Shown here piece by piece: positions 16,599 through 26,305 of a stretch of DNA of 44,709 nucleotides. The notes below the pieces were generated by a model. It was not told the origin of the DNA and did not search any database. It saw only the letters and a program-made list of their open reading frames with translations. The stretch is from Nitrospira sp. GTDB lineage: Bacteria > Nitrospirota > Nitrospiria > SBBL01 > JAADHI01. Numbering within the stretch: the stretch's first letter is position 1; every line of letters begins with the position of its first letter. The DNA is taken from the NCBI GenBank assembly GCA_027020665.1, contig JALUVJ010000089.1, positions 1 to 44,709 on the forward strand, in the 5' to 3' direction. A program made the translations under genes and the position numbers.

Positions 16599-16645
16599 TA
16601 CACTATTCGTATCTACAGTGTATTACGATTGGTTTGGGGAATCAA
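16599..16645 (-). promoter_or_regulatory. Promoter and palindromic operator of the doc toxin-antitoxin operon
   Basis: On the minus strand TTGATT (16645-16640), a 17-nt spacer and TACACT (16622-16617) form a promoter. The -10 box is one arm of an inverted repeat TACACT-N12-AGTGTA (16599-16622), the expected layout for antitoxin autorepression. Confidence 0.6.
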
Positions 16646-16860
16646 GAAGGCATGTGCCCAAGAACAAAGGCCGAACTTGGGGCATGACGATTCAAATACA
16701 AGGTCTGGCGGCCGGTGGACCGCTGAAGGCAAGCATAAGGCGGAAGAAAAAAGTTTTAAAAAAGAAAAAAATGTGAGAATTTGTGACCTTATTTGTCAAA
16801 CCGGGGGTTTAGAATGGGTGAAAATGCCTTTCAGGTTAAATAAGGGGTCGCCCAAAAGAC

Positions 16861-17124
16861 ATGGCCAAGAAAACCTCTGAAAAATTTTACCGCTACTGGG
16901 GCAAGGCGAACCCCGCTGAAGAAGGCGGCCCAGCCTACCATCTGCTGCCCTACCATTGTTTGGATGTTGCAGTGGTGGGGTCTGTCTGGTGGAGAAAAAG
17001 TGCAGTTATCCGCAGTCGGTTTATTGCCTCAACAGGTTTGGGGGAACCGCAAGTTAAAGCATGGGTGCTGTTTTTTCTCACACTGCACGACCTTGGAAAA
17101 TTCGATGTTCGGTTTGTACAGTAA
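16861..17124 (+). pseudogene. Truncated cas3 N-terminus (E. coli I-E lineage), HD-domain stub
   Basis: This 87-codon reading frame (RYWGKANPAEEGG, HLLPYHCLDVAVVGSVWW, VKAWVLFFLTLHDLGKFDVRF) matches the first ~85 residues of E. coli-type Cas3. It includes the first HD histidine (YHCLDVA, H32) and the HD pair (LHDLGK, H76-D77). It then ends at TAA (17122-17124). Right behind it (ATG 17142) begins a complete Cas3 with its own, differently worded HD domain. The stub is thus best read as the leftover 5' end of a previous cas3 that was replaced. Translation of the stub might still occur from the operon leader. Confidence 0.8.
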
Positions 17125-17141
17125 CTGACTGTGGAAAAACG

Positions 17142-19715
17142 ATGACGTATTTTTGGGCAAAGACAACACCAGAAGGAAAGCCAGGTATTTCTGTCTATGA
17201 CCATATGATCAATGTCGGCTGCGTGGCTCGCTGCATGGCTGAGATGTCGCCGGAAATTCTGACACGGTTTGATTTACTTCCAACGGAAGTCGGCGCGCTT
17301 GCCGCGCTTCACGACCTTGGCAAAATATCACCGGGTTTTCAACGAAAGTGTGACCTGTGGCTTGAAGAGAATGATTTAGCAGGTGTTGCCCGAAAGGGAT
17401 GTTGGGACACGACGATGGAAACGGATCATGGCAAGGTGTCGCATGCGGCGATTCAGGCCTTTCTCGCAGGTGAAGGCTTTGCTCGGAAAACCGCCAAGTT
17501 TGTGTCTGCCGTGGTCGGTGCTCACCACGGACGCTTAAATCCCCCCAATGATCGTGGATACCGTCCACCGAAGACAATCTCCGACCCTGCCAGCAAAATA
17601 AATTGGGACGCTGAGAGAACGGCAAATGCCCGAAAGATATGGAATTTTTTTGCGGGGTGCCGGAATACGCTTGATCTGAAGGATGACTCCCCATCACTCT
17701 GGTGGCTTGCCGGTCTTACCTCCGTTGCCGATTGGATCGGTTCCAACGAACAGTTTTTTCCAACAGCGCGTCAGGAAGTCAATAAAGATATTCCCGTTTT
17801 GGCGCGAAAAACACTCGACGTGATCGGCTTTCAAAAAACCAAAATTGTTCCGGGGCTTTCCTTTCATGCCTTGTTTCATGATACTGAAAGACCTGAAAAA
17901 AGGTGGACGCCCAATGAGATACAGGAGAAAACACTTGCCACTGTGGGCGGACCAGGCATTTATGTCATTGAAGCACCCATGGGAACAGGCAAGACGGAAG
18001 CGGCGCTTTGGGCAGCCTACCACTTACTTGTTTCCGGAAAAGCGAATGGGATCTACTTCGCCCTTCCCACGCAGGCGACAAGCAACCGCATTCACCTGCG
18101 CTTGAACGATTTTCTAAGACGCATTGCCCCGGAGACAGGAAAAAGCCGTTTGATTCATGGAAACTCGTGGCTCATGGATGCCGACTATTGTATTTCCCCC
18201 TCAGCAACCGACACAAAAACAAAGGCAGCCGAGGACGCACGGACAGGGCGGGACTGGTTCGCCTCGACGAAGCGGGCGCTCCTTTCGCCTTTCGGCGTCG
18301 GCACTGTGGACCAGGCCTTGCTCGGCGTGGTGGCGGCGAAGCACTTTTTTGTGCGTCATTTTGCCCTTGCGGGGAAGGTCGTGATTCTCGACGAGGTGCA
18401 TTCCTACGATCTGTATACGGGAACGCTCATCCATGAACTCATTCTGACCCTTAAAGATTTGGGATGCACGGTTATTGTTTTGTCCGCTACCCTTACGAAA
18501 GAACGGCTCGGGAAGATCGTCCATCTTCCCGAAAACACCCCAGATGATGAACTGCCATATCCGCTCATCACAGGCTGCAATGAAGGCGTGGCACTTGAAC
18601 CTGTGGCGGCAGCAGCGCCGGCATCACAAACCGTAAGTGTCGATTTTGTTTCCGGGGAAAGGGCCGCAGACGAAGCGGTGGCGGTTGCCCAAAAAGGCGG
18701 GGCCGTCCTCTGGATATGCGACACCATTGACGCAGCCCAAGAACAGTACAAACGATTTATGGATAAGAACCAAAATACGTTTCCCATCGGTCTTCTTCAC
18801 GCCCGCTTTCCTTTCTGGCGTCGTGAACAACTCGAATCCCTGTGGATGGAACGATTCGGAAAAAACAATGCAAAGCGCTGCGGCGCCATCCTTGTTTCCA
18901 CGCAGGTCGTGGAGCAGAGCGTCGATTTGGACGCGGACCTGATGATTTCGGAACTGGCCCCCACCGATATGCTGCTTCAACGCCTCGGGCGGCTCTGGCG
19001 GCACAAACGGAAAGAGCGACCGGTGGATGCGGCCAGACTGAGCATTATCAAAGAGACGAACAGCCTGGATGAATTCAGAAACATGAAAGCGAAGGCGATC
19101 AAGAAAGCACTCGGAGGAAAAGCGCGCGTGTACGCACCCTACATTCTTCTTCGTTCTCTTGAAGTCTGGGAGAATCAGAGGACTGTGTCGATCCCGTCGC
19201 AGATACGGCCGCTCCTTGAATTAACTTACGAGGATCGGGGGGGCGAACCTGAGTCATGGCAGGTGCTTTCCGATGAGTGGTTTGGCACCGATTCGGCAAA
19301 AAAGATGATGGCTCTACGAAATTGCAACTTGTGGCAAGTGGCCCTTGAAGATGAAGAGGGTGTTCAGACCCGTTTGAACGAGGTGCCGACCGTCTCCTTA
19401 ATCCTTTGCCGGAGTGTGAGCAAAACGGAAGCGCTGTTTGTCGATAGTACTTCCGCGCGGCTTGGCGGAGAGACTTTCCGGCTCTCCACAGCACAAACGA
19501 TCCATAAAAATCTGGTGAGGGTGCCGCGTTACTGCTTTGATTATATTGCATCGTGCTCGGCTTTCTCAGACTATGTATACGGAGAACAGTGTTCCGGAAT
19601 TGTTCAGCAAAGCGGAAATGTCGAAGTAAAGGGATTAAAAGATGGTCACTCGCTTTTCTATTCCGACGAAATGGGACTGGTGATCAAGAAGAGATCAGTA
19701 AAGGAGGAAAAATGA
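17142..19715 (+). CDS. cas3: CRISPR-associated nuclease-helicase Cas3 (type I-E operon)
   Basis: This 857-residue protein is the Cascade-recruited single-strand nuclease and 3'-5' helicase that shreds targeted DNA. HD domain: YDHMINVG (H21), ALHDLGKISPGFQ (H57, D58), KVSHAA (H101), GAHHGR (H128-H129). Helicase: Walker A APMGTGKTEAA (281-285), DEVH box (417-420), SAT (448-450), QRLGRLWR (613-620). All catalytic motifs are present. The start is ATG 17142, where the HD domain begins; in-frame codons further upstream read through the cas3 stub in another frame. Its TGA overlaps the cas8e ATG (ATGA). It is not of the same lineage as the stub before it. Confidence 0.95.
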   Translation: MTYFWAKTTPEGKPGISVYDHMINVGCVARCMAEMSPEILTRFDLLPTEVGALAALHDLGKISPGFQRKCDLWLEENDLAGVARKGCWDTTMETDHGKVSHAAIQAFLAGEGFARKTAKFVSAVVGAHHGRLNPPNDRGYRPPKTISDPASKINWDAERTANARKIWNFFAGCRNTLDLKDDSPSLWWLAGLTSVADWIGSNEQFFPTARQEVNKDIPVLARKTLDVIGFQKTKIVPGLSFHALFHDTERPEKRWTPNEIQEKTLATVGGPGIYVIEAPMGTGKTEAALWAAYHLLVSGKANGIYFALPTQATSNRIHLRLNDFLRRIAPETGKSRLIHGNSWLMDADYCISPSATDTKTKAAEDARTGRDWFASTKRALLSPFGVGTVDQALLGVVAAKHFFVRHFALAGKVVILDEVHSYDLYTGTLIHELILTLKDLGCTVIVLSATLTKERLGKIVHLPENTPDDELPYPLITGCNEGVALEPVAAAAPASQTVSVDFVSGERAADEAVAVAQKGGAVLWICDTIDAAQEQYKRFMDKNQNTFPIGLLHARFPFWRREQLESLWMERFGKNNAKRCGAILVSTQVVEQSVDLDADLMISELAPTDMLLQRLGRLWRHKRKERPVDAARLSIIKETNSLDEFRNMKAKAIKKALGGKARVYAPYILLRSLEVWENQRTVSIPSQIRPLLELTYEDRGGEPESWQVLSDEWFGTDSAKKMMALRNCNLWQVALEDEEGVQTRLNEVPTVSLILCRSVSKTEALFVDSTSARLGGETFRLSTAQTIHKNLVRVPRYCFDYIASCSAFSDYVYGEQCSGIVQQSGNVEVKGLKDGHSLFYSDEMGLVIKKRSVKEEK

Positions 19716-21286
19716 ATGTCGCTTTTGATCCGTGGATACCGGTGGTGACGACATCCGGTAAGCGAAATCTCGCTAGTCTTTGCGATGTGCTGACCGAGGG
19801 GGAGAAATTCGCCGACCTGGCGGTGCGGCCTCATGAGCGGGTTTCACTGATGCGGCTTTTTCTGTGTGTGGCGCATGCGGCGCTGGATGGGCCGAAGGAT
19901 TATGATGAATGGTGCGACGTGCCAAGGCGTTTGCCTGATGCCGCCAAGAAATACCTGACCTCCTGGAAAGATTCCTTTGAGTTGTTTCATGAAACGAAGC
20001 CGTGGTTTCAGGTGGCGGGCCTTTCAAAAAGCGCGCATGGAAAATCGTCATCGTCAGAAACCATTGACTGGACTCCCGTTTCCAAACTGAATTTTTCCTT
20101 TGCCACAGGGAATAATACGACACTTTTTGACCATGATGGATCAAGCGAAGACCGAAATATCCCCCTTAATGAAACGATTCTTGCCATGTTGACTTATCAG
20201 TGTTTTTCACCGGGCGGTTTGATTTCTCAGGTTTTTTGGAACGGCGTTCAGAGTGGAAAATCTTCTAAAGATGGTCCTTGCGTTCCATCCTCAATGATCC
20301 ACGCCTTGATTCGTGGGAAAAATCTTGTGGAGACAATCCATATCAACCTTCCGAACTATGAAGAGGTTAAATTCAGAAGCTATGGTGAACGGGATATCGG
20401 GCGGCCTATCTGGGAAAAGATGCCGGATTCATTAACCGACTCCGTCAATATTGAGAATGCAACAGGAACTTATATCGGCCGCCTGGTTCCGATGACCCGC
20501 CTTATTCGTTTGCATCCCGCGGGGAAGCGAATGCTTCTGGGTGACGGCCTGTTATATCCCGTATTTGCAGATGGATTCCCGGAAGAACCAACGGCTACAG
20601 TAGTAATCAGGCAGAACGGGAAAAAAGAAAAGCGGGCTGTTCTCTCATACAGGCCTGGGAAAGCCGTCTGGCGCGAACTGGCCGCAATTGTTGTAAAGCG
20701 AAAAGCGGGTGGCGCAGGCGGTCCCTTATCGCTGAGCAACATTCAAGATGGCGAAAACTGTGACCTGATTGTCGGCGCTTTAGCACGTGATCAAGCAACA
20801 ATCGTTGACACGATTGAGTCGGTCTATCATATCCCCGCACAACTTCGTTCCCCCGAAGGGACGGCAGCTTATGAATCAGAGGTAAAAAACGCTGAATCTC
20901 GGGCAAGCCGTCTTGGCTGGGCTATCGAAATTTATCGACATGAAGTTGATAAGGGATGGGAAGGAAGGCTTAAAGCTGCCGGGGCGTCTAAAGGGAAGCT
21001 GAAGGCAAAGCTCCATTTTATTGCTACTACTCATTACTGGACCACCGTAGAAAAGAACCTGCCGTTGCTTATGGCCCACATCGAAGCCATCGGCTCCGAG
21101 GATGCCATCCCGACACGTGACGCATGGCGGAAAATGCTTTTTGCCTCGGCTCGCGAGGCTTACCGCATCGCCTGCGGACAAGGGACACCGCGACAAATGC
21201 GGGCCTTCGCAAAAGGCTGGCAGAAATTGACAGGGAAAAGAGAAGAATCTAAATCCAATGAAATCAATAAGGAGGTGAAGGGATGA
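19712..21286 (+). CDS. cas8e: Cascade large subunit Cas8e (Cse1/CasA)
   Basis: This 524-residue protein opens with MNVAFDPWIPVVTTSGKRNLASLCDVL, the typical Cse1 N-terminus (F-PWIPV and LxxLL). It also has WFQV (HETKPWFQVAGL), a feature of Cse1. Cas8e reads the PAM and recruits Cas3. The start at 19712 follows AAAGGAGGA and overlaps the cas3 stop; the stop overlaps the cse2 start (ATGA at 21283). Length is close to E. coli CasA (502). Confidence 0.93.
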   Translation: MNVAFDPWIPVVTTSGKRNLASLCDVLTEGEKFADLAVRPHERVSLMRLFLCVAHAALDGPKDYDEWCDVPRRLPDAAKKYLTSWKDSFELFHETKPWFQVAGLSKSAHGKSSSSETIDWTPVSKLNFSFATGNNTTLFDHDGSSEDRNIPLNETILAMLTYQCFSPGGLISQVFWNGVQSGKSSKDGPCVPSSMIHALIRGKNLVETIHINLPNYEEVKFRSYGERDIGRPIWEKMPDSLTDSVNIENATGTYIGRLVPMTRLIRLHPAGKRMLLGDGLLYPVFADGFPEEPTATVVIRQNGKKEKRAVLSYRPGKAVWRELAAIVVKRKAGGAGGPLSLSNIQDGENCDLIVGALARDQATIVDTIESVYHIPAQLRSPEGTAAYESEVKNAESRASRLGWAIEIYRHEVDKGWEGRLKAAGASKGKLKAKLHFIATTHYWTTVEKNLPLLMAHIEAIGSEDAIPTRDAWRKMLFASAREAYRIACGQGTPRQMRAFAKGWQKLTGKREESKSNEINKEVKG

Positions 21287-21771
21287 GCTGGTTTCTTGAA
21301 CGGCTTCGTAGGTACAAAGAAAACCGGGGGATGATGGCCAATCTCCGGTGCATCCTTGTGGACAACAAAAAACACCGCGCCTGGCCCGCGCTGAACCGTT
21401 TGGGGATCAAGACCAACGACGATATTTCAGCTTATGTCACCGGTCTCTATGCGGCCCATCCGGAAGAAGCGGCTACAGGAAATTTCGGTGCCACTTGTAA
21501 GCGTATCGAACAGCAGCGGGACGATATACGAAGCGATGACGGCAAGTTGACCCCGACGGAACGGCGGTTCCAGCATCTGCTTGCGGCTGAAGGATGGGAG
21601 GAAAGACGAAAGCGTGTTCTGAGGATGGTGTTGATGGCGAAATCGCAGGGTGTCCCGGTCAACTACGAAAAACTGGCGACAGACCTGAGGTACTGGAACG
21701 ACCGCACCAAAACCGCCTGGGCAATGGCGTTCTGGACGCGGGCAGAAACGCCGGAGGAGGAGAACGAATGA
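21283..21771 (+). CDS. cse2: Cascade small subunit Cse2 (CasB)
   Basis: This 162-residue protein matches the Cse2 layout: GMMANLRCILVDNKKHRAWPAL near the start, CKRIEQQRDD in the middle and VNYEKLATDLRYWNDRTKTAWAMAFW at the end, the last a hallmark of the family. Two copies stabilise the R-loop in Cascade. It is coupled on both sides by ATGA overlaps with cas8e and cas6e. Confidence 0.93.
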   Translation: MSWFLERLRRYKENRGMMANLRCILVDNKKHRAWPALNRLGIKTNDDISAYVTGLYAAHPEEAATGNFGATCKRIEQQRDDIRSDDGKLTPTERRFQHLLAAEGWEERRKRVLRMVLMAKSQGVPVNYEKLATDLRYWNDRTKTAWAMAFWTRAETPEEENE

Positions 21772-22493
21772 ACTGGCTGGCACGGATGGATGTGGATGTG
21801 GAAACACTGCGTTCAAAGGGGCTTTCTGATGATATCTACGCCTGGCATAAAAGGCTCTGGGAGTGTTATCCCGGCGTGCCGGATCAGAAGCGCGTTGAAA
21901 TAGGTTTTCTCACCCGGATTGATCCGCTCGAAGGGGCGTTCCGTCTCTGGGTTTTGGCGAAGAGAAAACCGGTCTGTCCGCAATGGTGTTCCCCAGGACG
22001 TTTTGCCCTCAAGGAGATCGCCCCGTCTTTCCTCTCACACCGCTACTATGCCTTTGACCTAAAAGCCAATCCGGTCAAAAAAGTCGTGCAGCGCGGCCCG
22101 AACGGGGAGACCTTGTTCCGTCTCAACGGGAAAAGAAAATCCGGCAAACGCGTGCCATTGGTAAAAGAAGATGAGCTGCGTGCATGGCTCATTCGAAAAG
22201 GGCGTGTACGCTGCCGTGCCCAAAACGCAGAGGGTGTTCTGGTTGATATTCCAGGAGGATTCCGCATCGTGGAGGGAAAACCGCTTGAAATCAGCCCGAT
22301 GGCCGAAAACCACTTCCGCAAGAAGGATAAAAGGAAGAATACGGAGCATTCGGCTTATCACGGGGGCGTCCGGTTTCGCGGAATCCTGGAGGTGACCGAC
22401 AGAGATGCCTTTATAGAAACCTATCAATGCGGCATCGGCAGCGCCAAGGGCTTCGGGTTTGGCCTCTTGCTGCTTGCGCCAGTAAATTTTTGA
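21768..22493 (+). CDS. cas6e: CRISPR pre-crRNA endoribonuclease Cas6e (CasE)
   Basis: This 241-residue protein has the two-RRM Cas6e pattern ending in a glycine-rich loop GIGSAKGFGFGLLLLAPV, the classic C-terminal signature. A basic central part (RKSGKRVPLVKEDELRAWLIRKG) is also present. It cleaves at the base of the repeat hairpin and keeps the 3' stem. The start at 21768 (ATGA overlap with cse2) gives a length close to the family. Its place right after cse2, before cas7e and cas5e, differs from the E. coli order, where it is last. Confidence 0.92.
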   Translation: MNWLARMDVDVETLRSKGLSDDIYAWHKRLWECYPGVPDQKRVEIGFLTRIDPLEGAFRLWVLAKRKPVCPQWCSPGRFALKEIAPSFLSHRYYAFDLKANPVKKVVQRGPNGETLFRLNGKRKSGKRVPLVKEDELRAWLIRKGRVRCRAQNAEGVLVDIPGGFRIVEGKPLEISPMAENHFRKKDKRKNTEHSAYHGGVRFRGILEVTDRDAFIETYQCGIGSAKGFGFGLLLLAPVNF

Positions 22494-22524
22494 TCACTGC
22501 AAAACGACAAGGAGGAGAAGAGCC

Positions 22525-23745
22525 ATGAAACATTTGGAATTGCACATCATTCAATCTGTTCCCGTCGCCTGTCTCAACCGCGATGACCTCAATTCACCTA
22601 AAACCGCCGTCTTCGGGGGCGTGCAGCGGGCGCGGGTATCGAGCCAGTCGTGGAAGCGGGCGATTCGGGAGTTGGCGAAAGAATTGGCGCCGGAATGTTT
22701 TAAGGGAAACCGCACGCGCCGATTTGTTTTCACCCTGAAGGAACGGCTTATTCAAAAGGGAATTTCAGAGCGATGTGCTGTTGGAATTGCCGAGCATGTT
22801 GCAGGGATTATCGAAACACTTGATTCGAAGAATGATGAAGCTGGTAACAAAAAGATAAAAACCTTGATGTTTTTTTCGGACGCCGAATATGATTCAATAG
22901 CGGAAGACATTGCATCGGCGGAAGATGTAAAGGGCTCGTTGAAGACGTTAGAGGGTGCTTTGGAAAAAGTGTCTGCTGCCGCAGACAAAGACGCTAAAAA
23001 GGCCGCGGAGAAAGAAAGGTTAAACGTTTTTAAGACGATAAGAACACTTTCAAATACGTCAATTAGAAAAATAATTAAGTCTGTTCAATTGAAAGATGCC
23101 GCCGATATCGCCCTTTTCGGCCGCATGGTCGCCAATGACCATTCTCTAACCGTTGAGGCGGCGTCCATGTTTTCCCATGCCCTTTCGACCCATAAGGCGG
23201 ACAACGAAATCGATTTTTTTGCCGCCGTTGATGATCTGCAAACCGAAGCGGAATCCGGGGCAGCTATAACCAGTACGCTTGAGTTTAATTCCGCAACCTA
23301 TTACCGTTTTGCCGCTTTGAACCTCGATATGCTGGCCGATGGGGAGCATCTGAAAAGCATGTCGCAAGAAGAACGTCAGAATGTGGTGCGCACATTCGTT
23401 AAGGCGACCATCCAGGCCGTTCCGGGGGCGCGCAAGGCGACCATGAACGGCAATACGCTTCCGGTTTACGTGCTTGGAGTGGTGAGGAAAAATGGTCATC
23501 CAATTCAGTTGGTCAACGCCTTTGAAAGTCCGGTGCGCCCTTCGATGAAGGGTTTTGTTGTTGAGTCGATTAAGCGTATGAACAGCGAATATGCCGATCT
23601 CAAAGATACCTGGGGCATCAGCGCTCAGTTTGAAAAGGCGGTGGTAAAGAACAGCTTGAAAGACGAGATTAAAGAAAGCTTAGGCTCCATTGAAACTTGC
23701 ACATTCAATGACCTCATTGAAGGGATGGTGCAGCATGTTATCTGA
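22525..23745 (+). CDS. cas7e: Cascade backbone subunit Cas7e (Cse4/CasC)
   Basis: This 406-residue protein starts HLELHIIQSVPVACLNRDDLNSPKTAVFGGVQRARVSSQSWKRA-type, the unmistakable Cas7e N-terminus. Six copies wrap the crRNA in Cascade. It is longer than E. coli CasC (363), mainly through a lysine/alanine-rich insertion around residues 85-170. A strong AAGGAGGAG site precedes the ATG at 22525. Confidence 0.94.
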   Translation: MKHLELHIIQSVPVACLNRDDLNSPKTAVFGGVQRARVSSQSWKRAIRELAKELAPECFKGNRTRRFVFTLKERLIQKGISERCAVGIAEHVAGIIETLDSKNDEAGNKKIKTLMFFSDAEYDSIAEDIASAEDVKGSLKTLEGALEKVSAAADKDAKKAAEKERLNVFKTIRTLSNTSIRKIIKSVQLKDAADIALFGRMVANDHSLTVEAASMFSHALSTHKADNEIDFFAAVDDLQTEAESGAAITSTLEFNSATYYRFAALNLDMLADGEHLKSMSQEERQNVVRTFVKATIQAVPGARKATMNGNTLPVYVLGVVRKNGHPIQLVNAFESPVRPSMKGFVVESIKRMNSEYADLKDTWGISAQFEKAVVKNSLKDEIKESLGSIETCTFNDLIEGMVQHVI

Positions 23746-24415
23746 AAAAATTTTTCTGGCCCTTTACCTGGAAGGCCCGCTTCAATCCTGGGGATTCGAC
23801 AGCCAATACAGCCGCCGCAATACCGGACTGATGCCGACAAAGAGCGCCATCGCCGGGATGTGCTGTGCCGCGCTTGGTCTGCCGAGAGGCAGCGATAAGG
23901 AGCAAGCATTTCTTGAGAAATTCGGCGCGGTTAGGATGACCGCAATGGCCGTCCCCCGTAAGGTAGCTGAAAAAGAACTGCCTGTGCGGCGCCTTCAGGA
24001 TTATCATACCGTCCGTAACACAAAAACAGCAAAAGGGGAAATTAAAGATTGTCACATTACCCATCGCCAATACCTTACGGACGCGGCCTTCGGCGTTCTG
24101 CTTGAGGGGGATCCGTCTTTACTGGAACAGATTGCCGAGAAGCTTAAAGACCCTGTCTGGGGCCTTTGGCTCGGCCGGAAAACCTGCATCCCTTCGGCGC
24201 CTGTCTTGGCCGGTTTGAAGAAAAGCCGGGAGGATGCCCTGCGTCTTCTCATTGGAGAGAACCCTATCGAATTGTTTACCAGGCAAGAAGAAGCAGAACA
24301 TTTTGCAGAAGGCCGTGACACCCTTCCGGACTCACCCGTATCGTTTGCAACGGAACGGCGCCAGTTTTCTCCCAGAAGAGTGAAGATTTTGTTTGGATCT
24401 AAATCAAAAATGTGA
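23735..24415 (+). CDS. cas5e: Cascade subunit Cas5e (CasD)
   Basis: This 226-residue protein has the N-terminal Cas5 pattern FLALYLEGPLQSWGFDSQYSRRNTGLMPTKSAIAGM and the GLWLGRKTCIPSAPV motif. Cas5e caps the crRNA 5' handle. The start ATG at 23735 overlaps the end of cas7e by 11 bp. Confidence 0.93.
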   Translation: MLSEKIFLALYLEGPLQSWGFDSQYSRRNTGLMPTKSAIAGMCCAALGLPRGSDKEQAFLEKFGAVRMTAMAVPRKVAEKELPVRRLQDYHTVRNTKTAKGEIKDCHITHRQYLTDAAFGVLLEGDPSLLEQIAEKLKDPVWGLWLGRKTCIPSAPVLAGLKKSREDALRLLIGENPIELFTRQEEAEHFAEGRDTLPDSPVSFATERRQFSPRRVKILFGSKSKM

Positions 24416-24431
24416 AATCTATAGGCATACA

Positions 24432-25004
24432 ATGAACGATCATAGCAGTCGCAATGTACTCATCCCGCCTCACGGAGGCTATCAGAAGCTTCAGTCTTAC
24501 CAGATGTCCGAGATTGTCTATGACGCCACGGTCGCATTCTGCAACCGCTTCATCAACATACGCTCCCGCACGCATGACCAGATGGTTCAGGCAGCCCGGA
24601 GCGGAAAACAGAATATTGCCGAAGGCAGTATGGCCTCGGGCACTTCTAAAAAAACTGAACTGAAACTGGTTGGGGTTGCCAGGGCAAGCCTTGAGGAACT
24701 GCTGCTCGATTACAAGGACTTTCTCCGACAGCGTGGACTGGCGCTTTGGGATAAGGGTCATCAGAAGGCGACTAAGGTCAGAAATCTCTGCTATCAAAAG
24801 AATAGATCTTATTTGACTTACAAGACTTATATTGAGCAGTTACCACCTGAGGTTGCTGCCAACACCATGATCTGCCTTATCCACCAGACAAATTATCTGC
24901 TGGACAAGCAATTAAGGGCTTTGGAGAAGTCTTTTCTGGAAGAGGGAGGGTTTACTGAACGGCTGTATCATGTCAGGTCTAAGGCACGGAGAGACAAGAG
25001 GTAA
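24432..25004 (+). CDS. Four-helix-bundle suffix-domain protein inserted in the cas operon
   Basis: This 190-residue all-helical protein reads QMSEIVYDATVAFCNRFINI, DQMVQAARSGKQNIAEGS, KLVGVARASLEELLLDYKDFL, then a C-terminal VAANTMICLIHQTNYLLDKQLRALEKSFLEEGG. This is the pattern of the four-helix-bundle family (the fold of 23S rRNA intervening-sequence proteins and of Avd from diversity-generating retroelements) with its suffix domain. No catalytic motif is visible; such proteins usually bind nucleic acid or protein partners. It lies 16 bp after cas5e and 3 bp before the cas1e ATG in the same direction, so it is co-transcribed at the junction of interference and adaptation genes. No reverse transcriptase is present. 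Its function here is unknown. Confidence 0.8.
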   Translation: MNDHSSRNVLIPPHGGYQKLQSYQMSEIVYDATVAFCNRFINIRSRTHDQMVQAARSGKQNIAEGSMASGTSKKTELKLVGVARASLEELLLDYKDFLRQRGLALWDKGHQKATKVRNLCYQKNRSYLTYKTYIEQLPPEVAANTMICLIHQTNYLLDKQLRALEKSFLEEGGFTERLYHVRSKARRDKR

Positions 25005-25007
25005 TTG

Positions 25008-26220
<1,213 letters not shown>

Positions 26221-26305
26221 ATTCGGGTCGGTTTCAGCCGCCAATTCTCCGGTAGGAAATCGCCTTCTCAAATAACCTCGGTTTTTCAGATAGTTAGGAG
26301 AAGAG
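26221..26305 (+). promoter_or_regulatory. Putative CRISPR leader
   Basis: This is the 85-bp segment between the cas2e stop and repeat 1. The 5'-handle side of the repeat (ATGAACCG at the repeat 3' end) makes this the leader side. I cannot find a clear IHF consensus or sigma-70 promoter in it. The leader is shorter than in E. coli, so the array may also be transcribed by read-through from cas2e. Confidence 0.6.
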
